DNA from: Herminiimonas sp.
GTDB taxonomy: Bacteria > Pseudomonadota > Gammaproteobacteria > Burkholderiales > Burkholderiaceae_D
Reading direction: 5' to 3'
Assembly (NCBI GenBank): GCA_028292265.1
Contig: JAQGMR010000032.1
Coordinates: forward strand, 1 to 60,506
Length of the DNA stretch: 60,506 nucleotides
The position numbers were made by a program, and so were the translations under genes. Position 1 is the first letter of the stretch. Every line of letters starts with the position of its first letter. This document shows, in pieces, positions 1 to 8,342 of the stretch. The notes beneath the pieces were generated by a model. The model was not told where the DNA came from. It was given only the letters and a program-made list of their open reading frames with translations, and did not search any database.

Positions 1-193
1 CGCACCAAACCCTGGATTACCAAACCCCAGTCGACGTCGAGGCACGGTACCAGAAAATGCTTAATTAACCTGTCCGTGAAAACCGGGGTACCTCAGACCA
101 CGGTTTCCTTGTCCATTCAACTCGCAACGAAATCAAGAAATCCACAACGGACGAAGCAAGAAGCAGGCATTGCCTCGGGTCCTGACGCTCTCG
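1..193. other. left-edge non-coding or unassigned stretch
   Basis: No gene can be supported here. Short open frames cross the stretch on the plus strand, but none has a recognisable product or ribosome binding site. It may contain the end of a gene lying outside the window. Confidence 0.4.
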
Positions 194-634
194 TCAAGCC
201 TTGTCGCCGGTATCCGGAATCAGCTTCGCGGCATTGACTGCATGCACCGCGCAAATCTCGTCGTTGTCCGAGGTGTCGCCGCTAATGCCGACAGCGCCGA
301 TGATGCGACCCTCCGCTGTGCGGATCAGCACGCCGCCTGCAACCGGTACCACGCGGCCGCCGGACATGGCATTGAGCGCTGTGAAAAACGTTGGCACCTT
401 CTCGGCGCGACGCGCAAGCTCTCTGCCGCCGAATCCCATGCCGAGCGCGCCCCATGCCTTGCCGATGGCAATGTCAGAACGCATGATGCTCGACTCGTCT
501 TCGCGCTTGACCACCTTGATGTGCCCGCCGGAATCCAGTATGGCGACCGTCAGCGCAGCGAAGCCCAGGGCGCGCCCTTTTTCAAGCGCCGAATCAGCGA
601 TGGCGTCCGCGATGGCGAGTGTAATGTTGTGCAT
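194..634 (-). CDS. GlcG/HbpS family heme-binding-like protein (DUF336)
   Basis: This 146-residue protein has the GlcG/HbpS (DUF336) pattern: an N-terminal helix with ADAIADSALEKG, the strand AALTVAILDSGGHIKVVKRE, a GGRVVPVAGGVLI loop and the C-terminal IIGAVGISGDTSDNDE motif. Length is normal for the family. Some members bind heme (HbpS) or are co-encoded with glycolate and aromatic oxidases, but the true substrate of most is unknown. It is the last gene of the long minus-strand operon, 8 bp after the HIBADH-like gene, so a helper role in the same catabolic pathway is an inference. No signal peptide is seen, which suggests a cytoplasmic protein. Confidence 0.85.
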   Translation of the reverse strand: MHNITLAIADAIADSALEKGRALGFAALTVAILDSGGHIKVVKREDESSIMRSDIAIGKAWGALGMGFGGRELARRAEKVPTFFTALNAMSGGRVVPVAGGVLIRTAEGRIIGAVGISGDTSDNDEICAVHAVNAAKLIPDTGDKA

Positions 635-642
635 ATCTGCCT

Positions 643-1554
643 CTATGTCGTGTGCGCGGTGCGCTGGTTGCGTGCCATGTCTTCAAGCACTGCGCACACC
701 GCGGCCGTGTCCTGCGCGCCGCGGCCCTGCGCCATTGCAGCCGTGTAGATCGGGGCCGAAGCGGACAGCAGCGGCGTTGGGCAATCCAGCGAGGTCGCGA
801 AATCCGCAATGATCTTCATGTCCTTCTGCCAGATCGAAACCTTCATGGTCGCCGGTTCATAATCGCCAGACACCATCTGCGGGCCGCGGACCGAAAACAT
901 CCTTGAGCCGCCCGCACCTTCGGCCACCACCTTCAGTATTAACGCCGGGTCCAGCCCCGCCTTCATGCCGAGCACAAATGCTTCGGCGGCCGCGACGTTA
1001 TGGATGGCCACCAGCAGGTTGGCGACGAACTTCATTTTGCTGCCGCTGCCGAATGGGCCCACGTAATAGTTCGAGCGCGCAAAGCCATCGAAGATACCGA
1101 GGCACCGGTCGATCGCTGCCTGCTCGCCGCTGGCATAGACTGTCACATCCTTGTTGATGGCCTGCGCCCCGGTACCGCTCAGTGGGCAATCCAGGATTGT
1201 CAGTGCGGGCGCGGCCAGGTCATGGTTGCGCTGTTTAACTTCGATCGGGAGCGTGCTCGATTCGATGAGCACAAGGCCGCTGCGTCCGGACGCCAGAATG
1301 CCATCCGGCCCGCCCACTACATCGTCCAGCGCGGCTGCGCTCGGCAGCATGCTCATCATGATGTCGCAGGTCGCCGCCATCTCGCGCGGCGAGCCCGCTG
1401 GTGAACCGCCCTTCCCGATGAAGTCATTCATCCGGTCCGTTGACGGATCGAATCCGACCACATGGAAGCCGGCCGCGATGAGGTTGGTCGAAATTGCCGA
1501 GCCCATGATGCCCAGCCCAAGAACGCCGATGCTTTGTTGCCGTGCTTCTGCCAT
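643..1554 (-). CDS. NAD(P)-dependent 3-hydroxyisobutyrate dehydrogenase-like oxidoreductase
   Basis: This 303-residue beta-hydroxyacid dehydrogenase starts at an ATG preceded by AGAGGA; an in-frame ATG 42 bp upstream lacks such support. The N-terminal Rossmann fold shows IGVLGLGIMGSAIS (GxGxxG), followed by the family signature DCPLSGTGAQAINKD and the catalytic-Lys region GPFGSGSKMKFVANLL. Such enzymes oxidise a beta-hydroxy acid to an aldehyde or keto acid with NAD(P). It lies between the amidohydrolase and the GlcG-like gene in the minus-strand operon. A paralogue with the same domain order is at 10268-11164. The substrate cannot be read from sequence. Confidence 0.9.
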   Translation of the reverse strand: MAEARQQSIGVLGLGIMGSAISTNLIAAGFHVVGFDPSTDRMNDFIGKGGSPAGSPREMAATCDIMMSMLPSAAALDDVVGGPDGILASGRSGLVLIESSTLPIEVKQRNHDLAAPALTILDCPLSGTGAQAINKDVTVYASGEQAAIDRCLGIFDGFARSNYYVGPFGSGSKMKFVANLLVAIHNVAAAEAFVLGMKAGLDPALILKVVAEGAGGSRMFSVRGPQMVSGDYEPATMKVSIWQKDMKIIADFATSLDCPTPLLSASAPIYTAAMAQGRGAQDTAAVCAVLEDMARNQRTAHTT

Positions 1555-1631
1555 GATTCCTCTTCTCTCATTGCGCCAGTCGCAGGCCGCCCGCACTAAC
1601 GGGGCGTGGTCCTGCCACAGCCGTTGTTGAA

Positions 1632-2801
1632 TCAGCCCTTGATTTTCAGCAGCTTCATTGCGTTGAGGCCTTCGATCTGCTGGCGGTCGGCCTTCGACAG
1701 GCGCTTGACTTCAGCAAGCAGGCCAACTGGATCGTCCTCGCCCATGTCGTAGGGGTAGTCGGTGCCAAGCAGCACGTGGTCCGCCCCGAAACGGTCTATC
1801 AGGCGGCGCAACATCTCCGGGTCGAAGGTGATGGAGTCGAAATAGAACTTGTTGAGATAGGTTGACGGCGCCCGCTTGATGACGGTGCGGCAGTCCGGCC
1901 GTGCACGCCATGCGTGGTCCATGCGAGCCCAGTAGTTGGCGATAAAGCCGCCGCCGTGCGCGGCGATAAACTTGATCTTCGGATGGCGCGCCACAACGCC
2001 ATCAAAAATCAGGTGGCTGATCGCAATGGTGGTGTCGAGCGGGTTGCCGATGACGTTGTTGAAGTAGTGATTGGTAAGCCGCTCTGCCTGGGTAAAGCCA
2101 AGTGGATGCATGAAGAGCACAGTGCCCAACTCGTTGGCCCGCGCAAAAAACTTTTCCAGGCCGAGCGAAGGATCGGTCAAATCCTTGCCGTTGACGTTGG
2201 TGTTGATTTCTACGCCGCGAAGCCCCAGCACCTTGGTCGCATATTCCAGTTCGCGAATGGCCAATTCGGCGTTTTGAAGGGGCACCGAGCCAAGCCCGAC
2301 CAGCCGGTCTGGATGCGCTGCCACCAGCTTCGCCATGCCTTCGTTGACGTCGCGCGCCAGTTGCGCGCCCACATCCGGCTCGGTGAAGTAGAAGTACTGA
2401 TAGGGCGCTGGGCAAACGGCCTGGATATCGACGCCCATCGCGTCCATGTCCGTGATGCGCTGGTCGATGCCGGTCAGCTTGTGGGCCCGCTCCTTCATCT
2501 GCTTCATGTTGGTTTCACGCGTGATTGCGTTGGCGAAAACCGTAGTCATGTCGTGTTCGGCCGGCTTCAGATCCGCCGTCTTCGCGCTGATTTCCGGGTT
2601 CAGGTAGTGGCAATGGATGTCGACCACCTTCGCCTTGCCACGGCTGTTGCGCGCAATGGTCCGGGTCGGCTTGCTGGCCGCGGTGCGCGAGGTTGCGGCT
2701 CGAGCCACCCTCGCGGTCTGCGGAGCAGCGTCAGATGCGGTCGCTTGCGCCGAATGATTGTGGGATGCATTGTTGCAGTAGGGAGTGCATGTATAGAGCA
2801 T
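1632..2801 (-). CDS. ACMSD-type metal-dependent amidohydrolase
   Basis: This 389-residue TIM-barrel amidohydrolase belongs to the aminocarboxymuconate-semialdehyde decarboxylase group. Metal-binding signatures are VDIHCHYLNPE (about residues 60-70), HPLGFT, AAHGGGF and the C-terminal LLGTDYPYDMGEDDP. Members decarboxylate or hydrolyse aromatic acids such as ACMS or gamma-resorcylate. About 55 residues precede the first metal motif, rich in Ala, Thr, Ser and Arg, which is longer than usual. The chosen ATG has GGAAG at good spacing and no internal Met exists before the motif, so the extension seems real unless a non-ATG start is used. It follows livF across a 13-bp repeat tract. The substrate is unknown. 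Confidence 0.88.
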   Translation of the reverse strand: MLYTCTPYCNNASHNHSAQATASDAAPQTARVARAATSRTAASKPTRTIARNSRGKAKVVDIHCHYLNPEISAKTADLKPAEHDMTTVFANAITRETNMKQMKERAHKLTGIDQRITDMDAMGVDIQAVCPAPYQYFYFTEPDVGAQLARDVNEGMAKLVAAHPDRLVGLGSVPLQNAELAIRELEYATKVLGLRGVEINTNVNGKDLTDPSLGLEKFFARANELGTVLFMHPLGFTQAERLTNHYFNNVIGNPLDTTIAISHLIFDGVVARHPKIKFIAAHGGGFIANYWARMDHAWRARPDCRTVIKRAPSTYLNKFYFDSITFDPEMLRRLIDRFGADHVLLGTDYPYDMGEDDPVGLLAEVKRLSKADRQQIEGLNAMKLLKIKG

Positions 2802-2829
2802 GGTTCTTCCGGTTGAGGGGATTGAGGAA

Positions 2830-2932
2830 GTAAATCAGTAAAGCAATTCAGTAAAGCGACCGGCGAAGCTGGTCAGTCAAGCAACTCAGTGCAGCAACTC
2901 AGTGAAGCAGGTCGGTGAAGCAAGTCAGTGCA
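2830..2932. repeat. degenerate 13-bp tandem repeat, about 8 units
   Basis: The spacer between the amidohydrolase start and the livF stop consists of eight consecutive 12-13 bp units close to GCAACTCAGTGAA. Seven units are exactly 13 bp and one is 12 bp. The units diverge from each other at two to five positions; the two most similar neighbours are at about 2881-2906. The array lies inside a minus-strand operon, so it would be transcribed. It does not form an open frame with a recognisable product. Confidence 0.85.
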
Positions 2933-2945
2933 GGAAATTCCGCAT

Positions 2946-3659
2946 TCAGAAAACTCCCAAATGTTTTGTGACAAGGGTCGGATCAGCATTGACCTCGGCG
3001 GCACTGCCACGAAACGCAATGCGTCCAGTATTGACCACGGCGAGTTCGTCGGCCAGTTCCAGCGCCAGCTTGAAGTTCTGTTCGACCAGAACAATGGACA
3101 GGCCTTCGTTCTTCAAGGCCCGGATCGCGCGACCTACCTCGGCCACGATCAGCGGCGCGAGTCCTTCCGAGGGCTCATCCATCAGCAGCACCCGCGGGTT
3201 GCCCATGAGCGCCCTGCCGATGGCAAGCATTTGCTGCTCGCCGCCGGAGAGCGTGCCGGCGGACTGCCCTTGCCGTTCCCGCAATCGCGGAAAAAGCCCA
3301 AAGACACGCTCACGCGACCACTCTTTCGGACCCGGCCGCCTTTGTTCCGCCACAATCAGATTTTCATGCACCGACAGGCTTGGGAAGATGCGCCGGCCCT
3401 GCGGCACCAGACGAATCCCTTCGCGGGCGATCGACTCGGGACTCAACTTCTCAATCGACTTTCCAAACAGCCGGATAGAGCCGCCGCGCGCCTTGAGAAG
3501 CCCGGCAATCGTGTTGACCGCGGTCGACTTGCCGGCGCCGTTACGCCCAAGCAGCGCCAGCAGGCTTCCTTCAGCCAGCGTCAGCGAAATGCCGTGCAAG
3601 ACGTGGCTTTGCCCGTAGTGTGCGTGGACGCCATCCAGGACCAATGCTTCAGTGCCCAA
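2946..3659 (-). CDS. livF: branched-chain amino acid-type ABC transporter ATP-binding protein LivF
   Basis: This is the second ATPase of the importer, 237 residues from a TTG start preceded by GGGAG; a longer GTG start at 3707 is possible but would overlap livG by 59 bp. It shows Walker A (LLGRNGAGKST), the Q-loop region LVPQGRRIFPSLSVHENL, the ABC signature LSGGEQQMLAIGRAL and Walker B (VLLMDEPSEGLAP). The text after the H-loop is typical of LivF. It energises uptake together with LivG on the cytoplasmic face of LivHM. The livH-livM-livG-livF genes overlap one another, indicating translational coupling. Confidence 0.92.
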   Translation of the reverse strand: MGTEALVLDGVHAHYGQSHVLHGISLTLAEGSLLALLGRNGAGKSTAVNTIAGLLKARGGSIRLFGKSIEKLSPESIAREGIRLVPQGRRIFPSLSVHENLIVAEQRRPGPKEWSRERVFGLFPRLRERQGQSAGTLSGGEQQMLAIGRALMGNPRVLLMDEPSEGLAPLIVAEVGRAIRALKNEGLSIVLVEQNFKLALELADELAVVNTGRIAFRGSAAEVNADPTLVTKHLGVF

Positions 3660-4389
3660 GATAGATCTCCCGGGTCTTGGGATCGTTGACGACGGTGTTG
3701 CGGTCACCTTCGACTATCAACTGTCCGTAGTGCAGCACGGTGATCTGTTCCGCGAAGCGGAGCGCCACGTCCATGTCGTGCTCGATCATGACGATTGCAA
3801 TGTCGCGCGGAATCGCTGCGATCATGTCGCTCACGATCACCCTTTCGTCTTGTGAAAGACCTGCCAACGGTTCATCGAGCATCAACAGCCTTGGCTCTTG
3901 GGCCAGCGCCAGCGCGATCTCCACGCGTCGTTGCTCGCCATAGGAAATTTCGCAAACATGGCGGTGCGCCCGCTCGCCTAGTCCGACCCTTTCCAGCAGA
4001 TTGATAGCGCGCTCGTGCAGATCCTTGCGGCTGCCTAGCGAAGCAAACGGATTGTTCCGAAATGTCGTCAAACCAAGCATTGCGAGCACGACGTTGTGGG
4101 CCAGTGAATCGTTTGGAAACAGGCTGATGATCTGGTACGTGCGCGCCATGCCGGCACGGGTCCGGGCCGCAACCGGCAGACCGGTGACGTCCTGACCGTA
4201 GATTTTTACCGTGCCGCTGTCTGGTCTTATCTCGCCCTGGATCAATCCAAACAGCGTCGTTTTGCCCGCGCCGTTCGGCCCGATGATCAGGCGACGTTCA
4301 CCGGGTTGCACCGTCAGCGAAACATCCTGCGTGACGCCAATGCCACCGAAGGCCTTGTTCAGGTTGCGGACTTCCAGCGCCGCCGTCAT
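3649..4389 (-). CDS. livG: branched-chain amino acid-type ABC transporter ATP-binding protein LivG
   Basis: The 246-residue protein starts at an ATG that overlaps the livM stop by 4 bp; a longer upstream reading lies inside livM and is rejected. It carries Walker A (IIGPNGAGKTTLFGL), the LivG-type insertion around ARTYQIISLFPNDSLAHN, a degenerate signature ISYGEQRRVEIALALA and Walker B (LLMLDEPLAGLS), then the H-loop IVMIEHDMDVAL. It pairs with LivF as the ATPase dimer of a high-affinity importer. Substrates of such systems include branched-chain amino acids, amides and aromatic acids; the catabolic neighbours favour a non-standard substrate. Confidence 0.93.
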   Translation of the reverse strand: MTAALEVRNLNKAFGGIGVTQDVSLTVQPGERRLIIGPNGAGKTTLFGLIQGEIRPDSGTVKIYGQDVTGLPVAARTRAGMARTYQIISLFPNDSLAHNVVLAMLGLTTFRNNPFASLGSRKDLHERAINLLERVGLGERAHRHVCEISYGEQRRVEIALALAQEPRLLMLDEPLAGLSQDERVIVSDMIAAIPRDIAIVMIEHDMDVALRFAEQITVLHYGQLIVEGDRNTVVNDPKTREIYLGH

Positions 4390-5345
4390 GGTTTGCTCCG
4401 GCGCAGTTTCTTCACCAGGCTTGCTACGCCCGGGACCAGGCCCGCGGGAACGAAGGTGACGATCAGCACGAAGACAATGCCGAGCAACATGTTCCATCGT
4501 TCAATGTAGGCGGACGCGACGTTCTTTAGGATGAGGACCAGTGCCGCACCCACCAGCGGTCCGGCAAAGGTGCCGGCACCGCCAGCCAGCACACTCAACA
4601 GTGCTTCGGCGGAAACCGTAATCGACATCAGGCTGGGGTGGATGAACTTGTGGAAGTACACATAGAGCAGACCGGCGACGGCGCCGAGGAAGCTCGATGC
4701 GACGAAGGTGAACCAGCGGATTGCCCACACATCGAAGCCAAGCGCGCTCATGCGGCGTGGTTGGTCCCGCGTGCCGCGCAGCGAGGCCCCGAACGGCGAG
4801 TGAATGAAACGGTAGACCGCGTAGAGGACGACCAGGGTAACCACCAGCACGAACCAGTAAAAGGCGCTGCTGCCATCCAGGTTTAGCCCGAACAGCGCGG
4901 GCCGGGTCAACCCGGACAATCCGTTATCGCCATTGGTTACCGCGACCCAGCGATAGCCCAGGCCCCACACGACTTGCGACAGCGCCAGCGTCAGCATCAT
5001 GAAGCCGAGTCCCGAAGCACGCAGGGAAATCCAGCCGAAGAAACAACCCATCAGCGTGGTCAATATCAACGCCGCCGGCGCAGTAACTGCATGGCCAAGG
5101 CCCATGCGCAGGGATAGCCAGGCGGAGATATAGGCCGACATGCCGAGATAAACGGCATGGCCGAGTGAGGTCAGGCCGCCATAGCCGACCAGCAGGTTGA
5201 GGCTGGACGCGAAGATTGCCGCGATCAGGATCTGGCTCGCAAGGTTGACGTAGTATTCGCCGATCAACCAGGGAATGGCGGCGAGAACCAGTACCAGCAA
5301 CAGCAGTGGAATCAGCAAGGAAAATGCGGGGCCGGCACGCTTCAT
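4386..5345 (-). CDS. livM: branched-chain amino acid-type ABC transporter permease LivM
   Basis: This 319-residue inner-membrane permease has many hydrophobic helices starting at residues 8-25 (FSLLIPLLLLVLVLAAIPWL) and the LivM signature NLLVGYGGLTSLGHAVYLGMSAY. A central region reads RGTRDQPRRMSALGFDVW, matching the coupling-helix region of the family. It overlaps livH upstream and livG downstream by 4 bp each. Together with LivH it would form the membrane channel. Its C-terminus is short (SLVKKLRRSKP), as in LivM proteins without a fused ATPase. Confidence 0.93.
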   Translation of the reverse strand: MKRAGPAFSLLIPLLLLVLVLAAIPWLIGEYYVNLASQILIAAIFASSLNLLVGYGGLTSLGHAVYLGMSAYISAWLSLRMGLGHAVTAPAALILTTLMGCFFGWISLRASGLGFMMLTLALSQVVWGLGYRWVAVTNGDNGLSGLTRPALFGLNLDGSSAFYWFVLVVTLVVLYAVYRFIHSPFGASLRGTRDQPRRMSALGFDVWAIRWFTFVASSFLGAVAGLLYVYFHKFIHPSLMSITVSAEALLSVLAGGAGTFAGPLVGAALVLILKNVASAYIERWNMLLGIVFVLIVTFVPAGLVPGVASLVKKLRRSKP

Positions 5346-6202
5346 GTCTTGATCGTTCCAAAGAGTCCGGCTGGCCTGAATGCGATAACGATCACCATCG
5401 GTAGAAATAGAATGACGTTGGCAAGGTCCGGAATCAACGCCGAACCGAATGTGTAGATAAAGCCGATGATGAAGCTTGCGACGAAGGTGCCGGCGAGGCT
5501 GCCAATGCCGCCGAGGATGACGACAATCAGCGCCAGCGGCAGCATGTCTGCGTCCAGTCCCGGGTAGGCCGAGAAGATCGGGCCGCCGATCGCGCCGCCC
5601 AGCCCGGCCAGCAGCGCACCTAACGAGAACACAATTGTGAAAAGCCGTGAGACTGGGATGCCGGAGGCGCGCGCCATTTGCATGTCGTCGACGCCGGCGC
5701 GAATCATGGCGCCGAGGCGCGTTTTTTCGATCAGCCAGTAAAGCAATCCGCCAACGACAACCGCAATGCCCACAACGACCGCGCGATAGGTGGGAAAGCT
5801 GAATCCGAAAAACTTGAGAGACTCCTGGAACATGGCTGGCGTGTTAATGGGAATTGGGTCGCCGCCCCACACGATCAAACAAAAATCCGCGACGAAAAAG
5901 GAAATGCCCAGGGTGGCCAACACCTGCCCTTGCGAATTGCCGGACAGGCGGCGCAGCAGCACCCGCTCAATCACCGCGCCGAGAACGGCGATGGTCACTG
6001 CGGCCGCGCAAGCGGCGACGAACAACCCGGACCCGTGCCGCATCGCCGTGGCCGCCACGTAGGCGCCCACCATGAAAAGGGAGCCATGCGTTAGGTTCGC
6101 GATGCGCATCAAGCCAAAGATCAGGGCGAACCCCGAGGACAGCATGAACAACAGCCCGCCGAGCGCAAAACTGTTCAGCGTTTGTACGACCCAAAATTGC
6201 AT
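5342..6202 (-). CDS. livH: branched-chain amino acid-type ABC transporter permease LivH
   Basis: The 286-residue permease has eight or so hydrophobic segments and the LivH hallmarks LNSFALGGLLFMLSSGFALIFGLMRIANLTHG near the N-terminus, GAMIRAGVDDMQMARASGI for the ATPase-contacting loop, and ILGGIGSLAGTFVASFIIG near the C-terminus. Length is normal. It lies 87 bp after the binding-protein gene and overlaps livM by 4 bp. It forms the translocation pore with LivM. Confidence 0.93.
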   Translation of the reverse strand: MQFWVVQTLNSFALGGLLFMLSSGFALIFGLMRIANLTHGSLFMVGAYVAATAMRHGSGLFVAACAAAVTIAVLGAVIERVLLRRLSGNSQGQVLATLGISFFVADFCLIVWGGDPIPINTPAMFQESLKFFGFSFPTYRAVVVGIAVVVGGLLYWLIEKTRLGAMIRAGVDDMQMARASGIPVSRLFTIVFSLGALLAGLGGAIGGPIFSAYPGLDADMLPLALIVVILGGIGSLAGTFVASFIIGFIYTFGSALIPDLANVILFLPMVIVIAFRPAGLFGTIKT

Positions 6203-6289
6203 GCAGTCATTCCGATATGAAGGGACGGGACGGGCACCGAATCACTCGGTGCCCGCTTCCAAAAGGCGATGCGGGATGCGTCCGCTCGA

Positions 6290-7534
6290 TCAGATCAGAT
6301 TCTTTGCAGGCGGCCAGTCGCGGGAATAGACGGGATTGGCCAGGAATTGCTTGGGATCGTAGGTCCAGAACTGGCTTACGTTCGGGTAAGTCCGGATCAC
6401 GGCGTTGACGAGGCGGCCGTCCTTGCGCTCGACCTTGCGGATGTAGGCGTCGCCCACGACATTGCCGTAGCTGTCGAACTTGACCGGGCCGCGCGCGGTC
6501 AGAACGTCGGTCTTGCGGAGCGCCGCCATGAACGCATCCTTGTTGCCGACATCGCCTTTGACGGTCTTCAGCGCGGCTTCCAGCACGGCGCCATTGACGT
6601 AGGTTGCGGCAGCATAGAAGCCGGGGTCATAACTGTAGGCTTTCCGGAAGGCGGACGCGAACTTGGCGTTGACCGGGTTGGCCAGATCTGCGGAATACCA
6701 GCACGTAGTAACGATGCCGAGCGCCTCATCACCCATATTGCGCAGCACCGCTTCGTCGAGCGCCGTCATGCCGCCAACGACGGCCATCTTGCCTTTCAGC
6801 CCGTATTCATTGAACTGGCGAATGAACCTGAAACCGTTCGAACCCGCGAAGCCGAGGAAAATCGCATCCGCCTCGTTCTTGAGTTGGCCAATGAAGCTGC
6901 CATAGTCAGGCGCAGTCAGGGGCGGGAACAGTTTCTGTATGACTTTGCCGCCGAGGTCCTCGAAAACGCGCTGGAAGCCAGCATTCATTTCATGGCCATA
7001 GGCGATGTCGTCGGCCACCAGAATCATGCGCTTGTATTTCAACGTCTTGAAGCAGTAATCCGCCAGTGCGTGCGCGCATTGTGACGAGGTGGACGTGGCC
7101 CGGACGAACCAGGGATTCGCCTTGCGTTGGGTCATGTCTTCCGCGGCTGCGACCGACAGCGTTGGAATCTTTTGGGCGCGGATATAGTCATCGATGGCAA
7201 GTGCCTCGAACGCAGCCAGCGGACCCATCAGCAGGTTCACCTTGTTGCGTTCAACCAGCTCCTGCGTCTTGGTGCGTGCCGTAGCCGGTACGCCGCCCGT
7301 GTCGGCGACGATCACTTCGGCCTTGCGTCCCGCCAGCATGCCGTTGCGCTCCGCCAGGTACATTGACAGGCCGCGTTCCATGTCGATGCCGCCGGACGCG
7401 AGCGGACCGGTCTTGACGGTCAGCAGTCCGATGCGAATTGGCTCGCCGCCGCCCTGCGCCAGGCCGACACCGGATGCCGCGCTCAACCCCGCGACTGCCG
7501 CGCCCTGCAAAAACTGCCGTCGATCTATAGTCAT
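6290..7534 (-). CDS. ABC transporter substrate-binding protein (Peripla_BP_6, LivK-like)
   Basis: The 414-residue protein begins MTIDRRQFLQGAAVAGLSA, an RR-containing leader that resembles a Tat signal peptide, followed by a cleavage-like region GVGLAQGG. The mature part starts EPIRIGLLTVKTGPLASGGIDMERG, the usual start of type 1 periplasmic binding proteins, and ends with a KQFLANPVYSRDWPP segment. It captures the substrate in the periplasm for LivHMGF. A start 51 bp upstream was rejected because the leader fits this ATG. The ligand pocket cannot be read from the sequence; homologues bind amino acids, amides, urea or aromatic acids. Confidence 0.9.
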   Translation of the reverse strand: MTIDRRQFLQGAAVAGLSAASGVGLAQGGGEPIRIGLLTVKTGPLASGGIDMERGLSMYLAERNGMLAGRKAEVIVADTGGVPATARTKTQELVERNKVNLLMGPLAAFEALAIDDYIRAQKIPTLSVAAAEDMTQRKANPWFVRATSTSSQCAHALADYCFKTLKYKRMILVADDIAYGHEMNAGFQRVFEDLGGKVIQKLFPPLTAPDYGSFIGQLKNEADAIFLGFAGSNGFRFIRQFNEYGLKGKMAVVGGMTALDEAVLRNMGDEALGIVTTCWYSADLANPVNAKFASAFRKAYSYDPGFYAAATYVNGAVLEAALKTVKGDVGNKDAFMAALRKTDVLTARGPVKFDSYGNVVGDAYIRKVERKDGRLVNAVIRTYPNVSQFWTYDPKQFLANPVYSRDWPPAKNLI

Positions 7535-7625
7535 GCTGTCTCCTGATTTGCCTGGTTTATCTGCCGCACCGGTTAGTCCGGCCACTGTGCTTTTTTTAAC
7601 TTGAACTGCTTTGCATTTCGAGGCT

Positions 7626-7679
7626 GGTTATGGCCGCCGGTTATAGACGCTGGTTTTATAGACTCTCGTTACAGACGCT
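7626..7679. repeat. short degenerate tandem repeat between binding protein and GST genes
   Basis: Four successive units close to GGTTATAGACGCT (13 bp, the last about 15 bp) fill the centre of the spacer between the GST stop and the start of the binding-protein gene. The unit sequence differs from the 13-bp array at 2830-2932, but the period is the same. Confidence 0.6.
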
Positions 7680-7691
7680 ACTATCGCCTCG

Positions 7692-8342
7692 TCAGGCTGC
7701 CGGCGCGCCGGGTTGCCGCAATGGGTGGGCGCTGGCAATCGCCGGCATCGCAAGACAGCGGTTGGCGATCGCCTCGAGAGTCGGCGCGCGGTCCAGTGCA
7801 ACCTTAAACAGGCGCGCGCCAACGACATGCGACACCAGTGCAAGATCCGCCATCGTAAGCTGGTCACCATGGGCGAATTGGCCGGATTGTCCGTCGCCGG
7901 CAAGGCGGGCTTCGATCGCTTCCGTGCCCACTTCAAGCCAGTGTCTTGCCCATTTCATGCGGCCTTCTTCCTCGATGGAGAACTCGCTCCCGAGGTAATT
8001 GCGTACCCGCGGAACGATGAGAGGATGGACATCGGCCGCCGTAATCTGCGACAGCGCCCGCACGCGAGCACGCCCTGCCGCATCCTTCGGTAGCAGCGAC
8101 TGGCCGGGAAATGATTCATCAAGATATTCGACAATGGCCAGTGACTGCGTCAGGCGAAGAGCGTCGTGCTCGAGGAGCGGAAGGACGTGCTGCGGATTGA
8201 GGGCATGGAACTCGGGGCTGAACTGCTCGCCCGTGCTCAGGTCCACGATCTTTTCAGTGAACGCGATGCCTTTCAGGTTCAGGGCGGCGCGCACCCTGAA
8301 GGTTGCAAGGGAACGCCAATAGCCGTGCAAGGTAACGCTCAT
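7692..8342 (-). CDS. maiA: zeta-class glutathione S-transferase, maleylacetoacetate isomerase-like
   Basis: This 216-residue protein has the thioredoxin-fold N-terminus LHGYWRSLATFRVRAALNLKGI, the GSH-contact LNPQHVLPLLEHDALRLTQSLAIVEYLDE and an all-alpha C-terminal domain with QLTMADLALVSHVVGARLF. This pattern fits maleylacetoacetate or maleylpyruvate isomerases, which use glutathione to isomerise cis to trans ring-cleavage products. The usual SSxCxxRVR signature appears as RSLATFRVR, so the Cys is Ala here. It overlaps the hydrolase gene by 4 bp. The context supports a step in aromatic-acid breakdown. The exact substrate is uncertain. Confidence 0.85.
   Translation of the reverse strand: MSVTLHGYWRSLATFRVRAALNLKGIAFTEKIVDLSTGEQFSPEFHALNPQHVLPLLEHDALRLTQSLAIVEYLDESFPGQSLLPKDAAGRARVRALSQITAADVHPLIVPRVRNYLGSEFSIEEEGRMKWARHWLEVGTEAIEARLAGDGQSGQFAHGDQLTMADLALVSHVVGARLFKVALDRAPTLEAIANRCLAMPAIASAHPLRQPGAPAA

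Noticed and set aside
1914..2816. 300-codon plus-strand frame opposite the amidohydrolase
   Set aside because: Shadow of a clear metal-dependent hydrolase gene; no domain is readable.
2830..2932. CRISPR array
   Set aside because: The 13-bp units are contiguous with no spacers and no cas genes are near; it is a tandem repeat.
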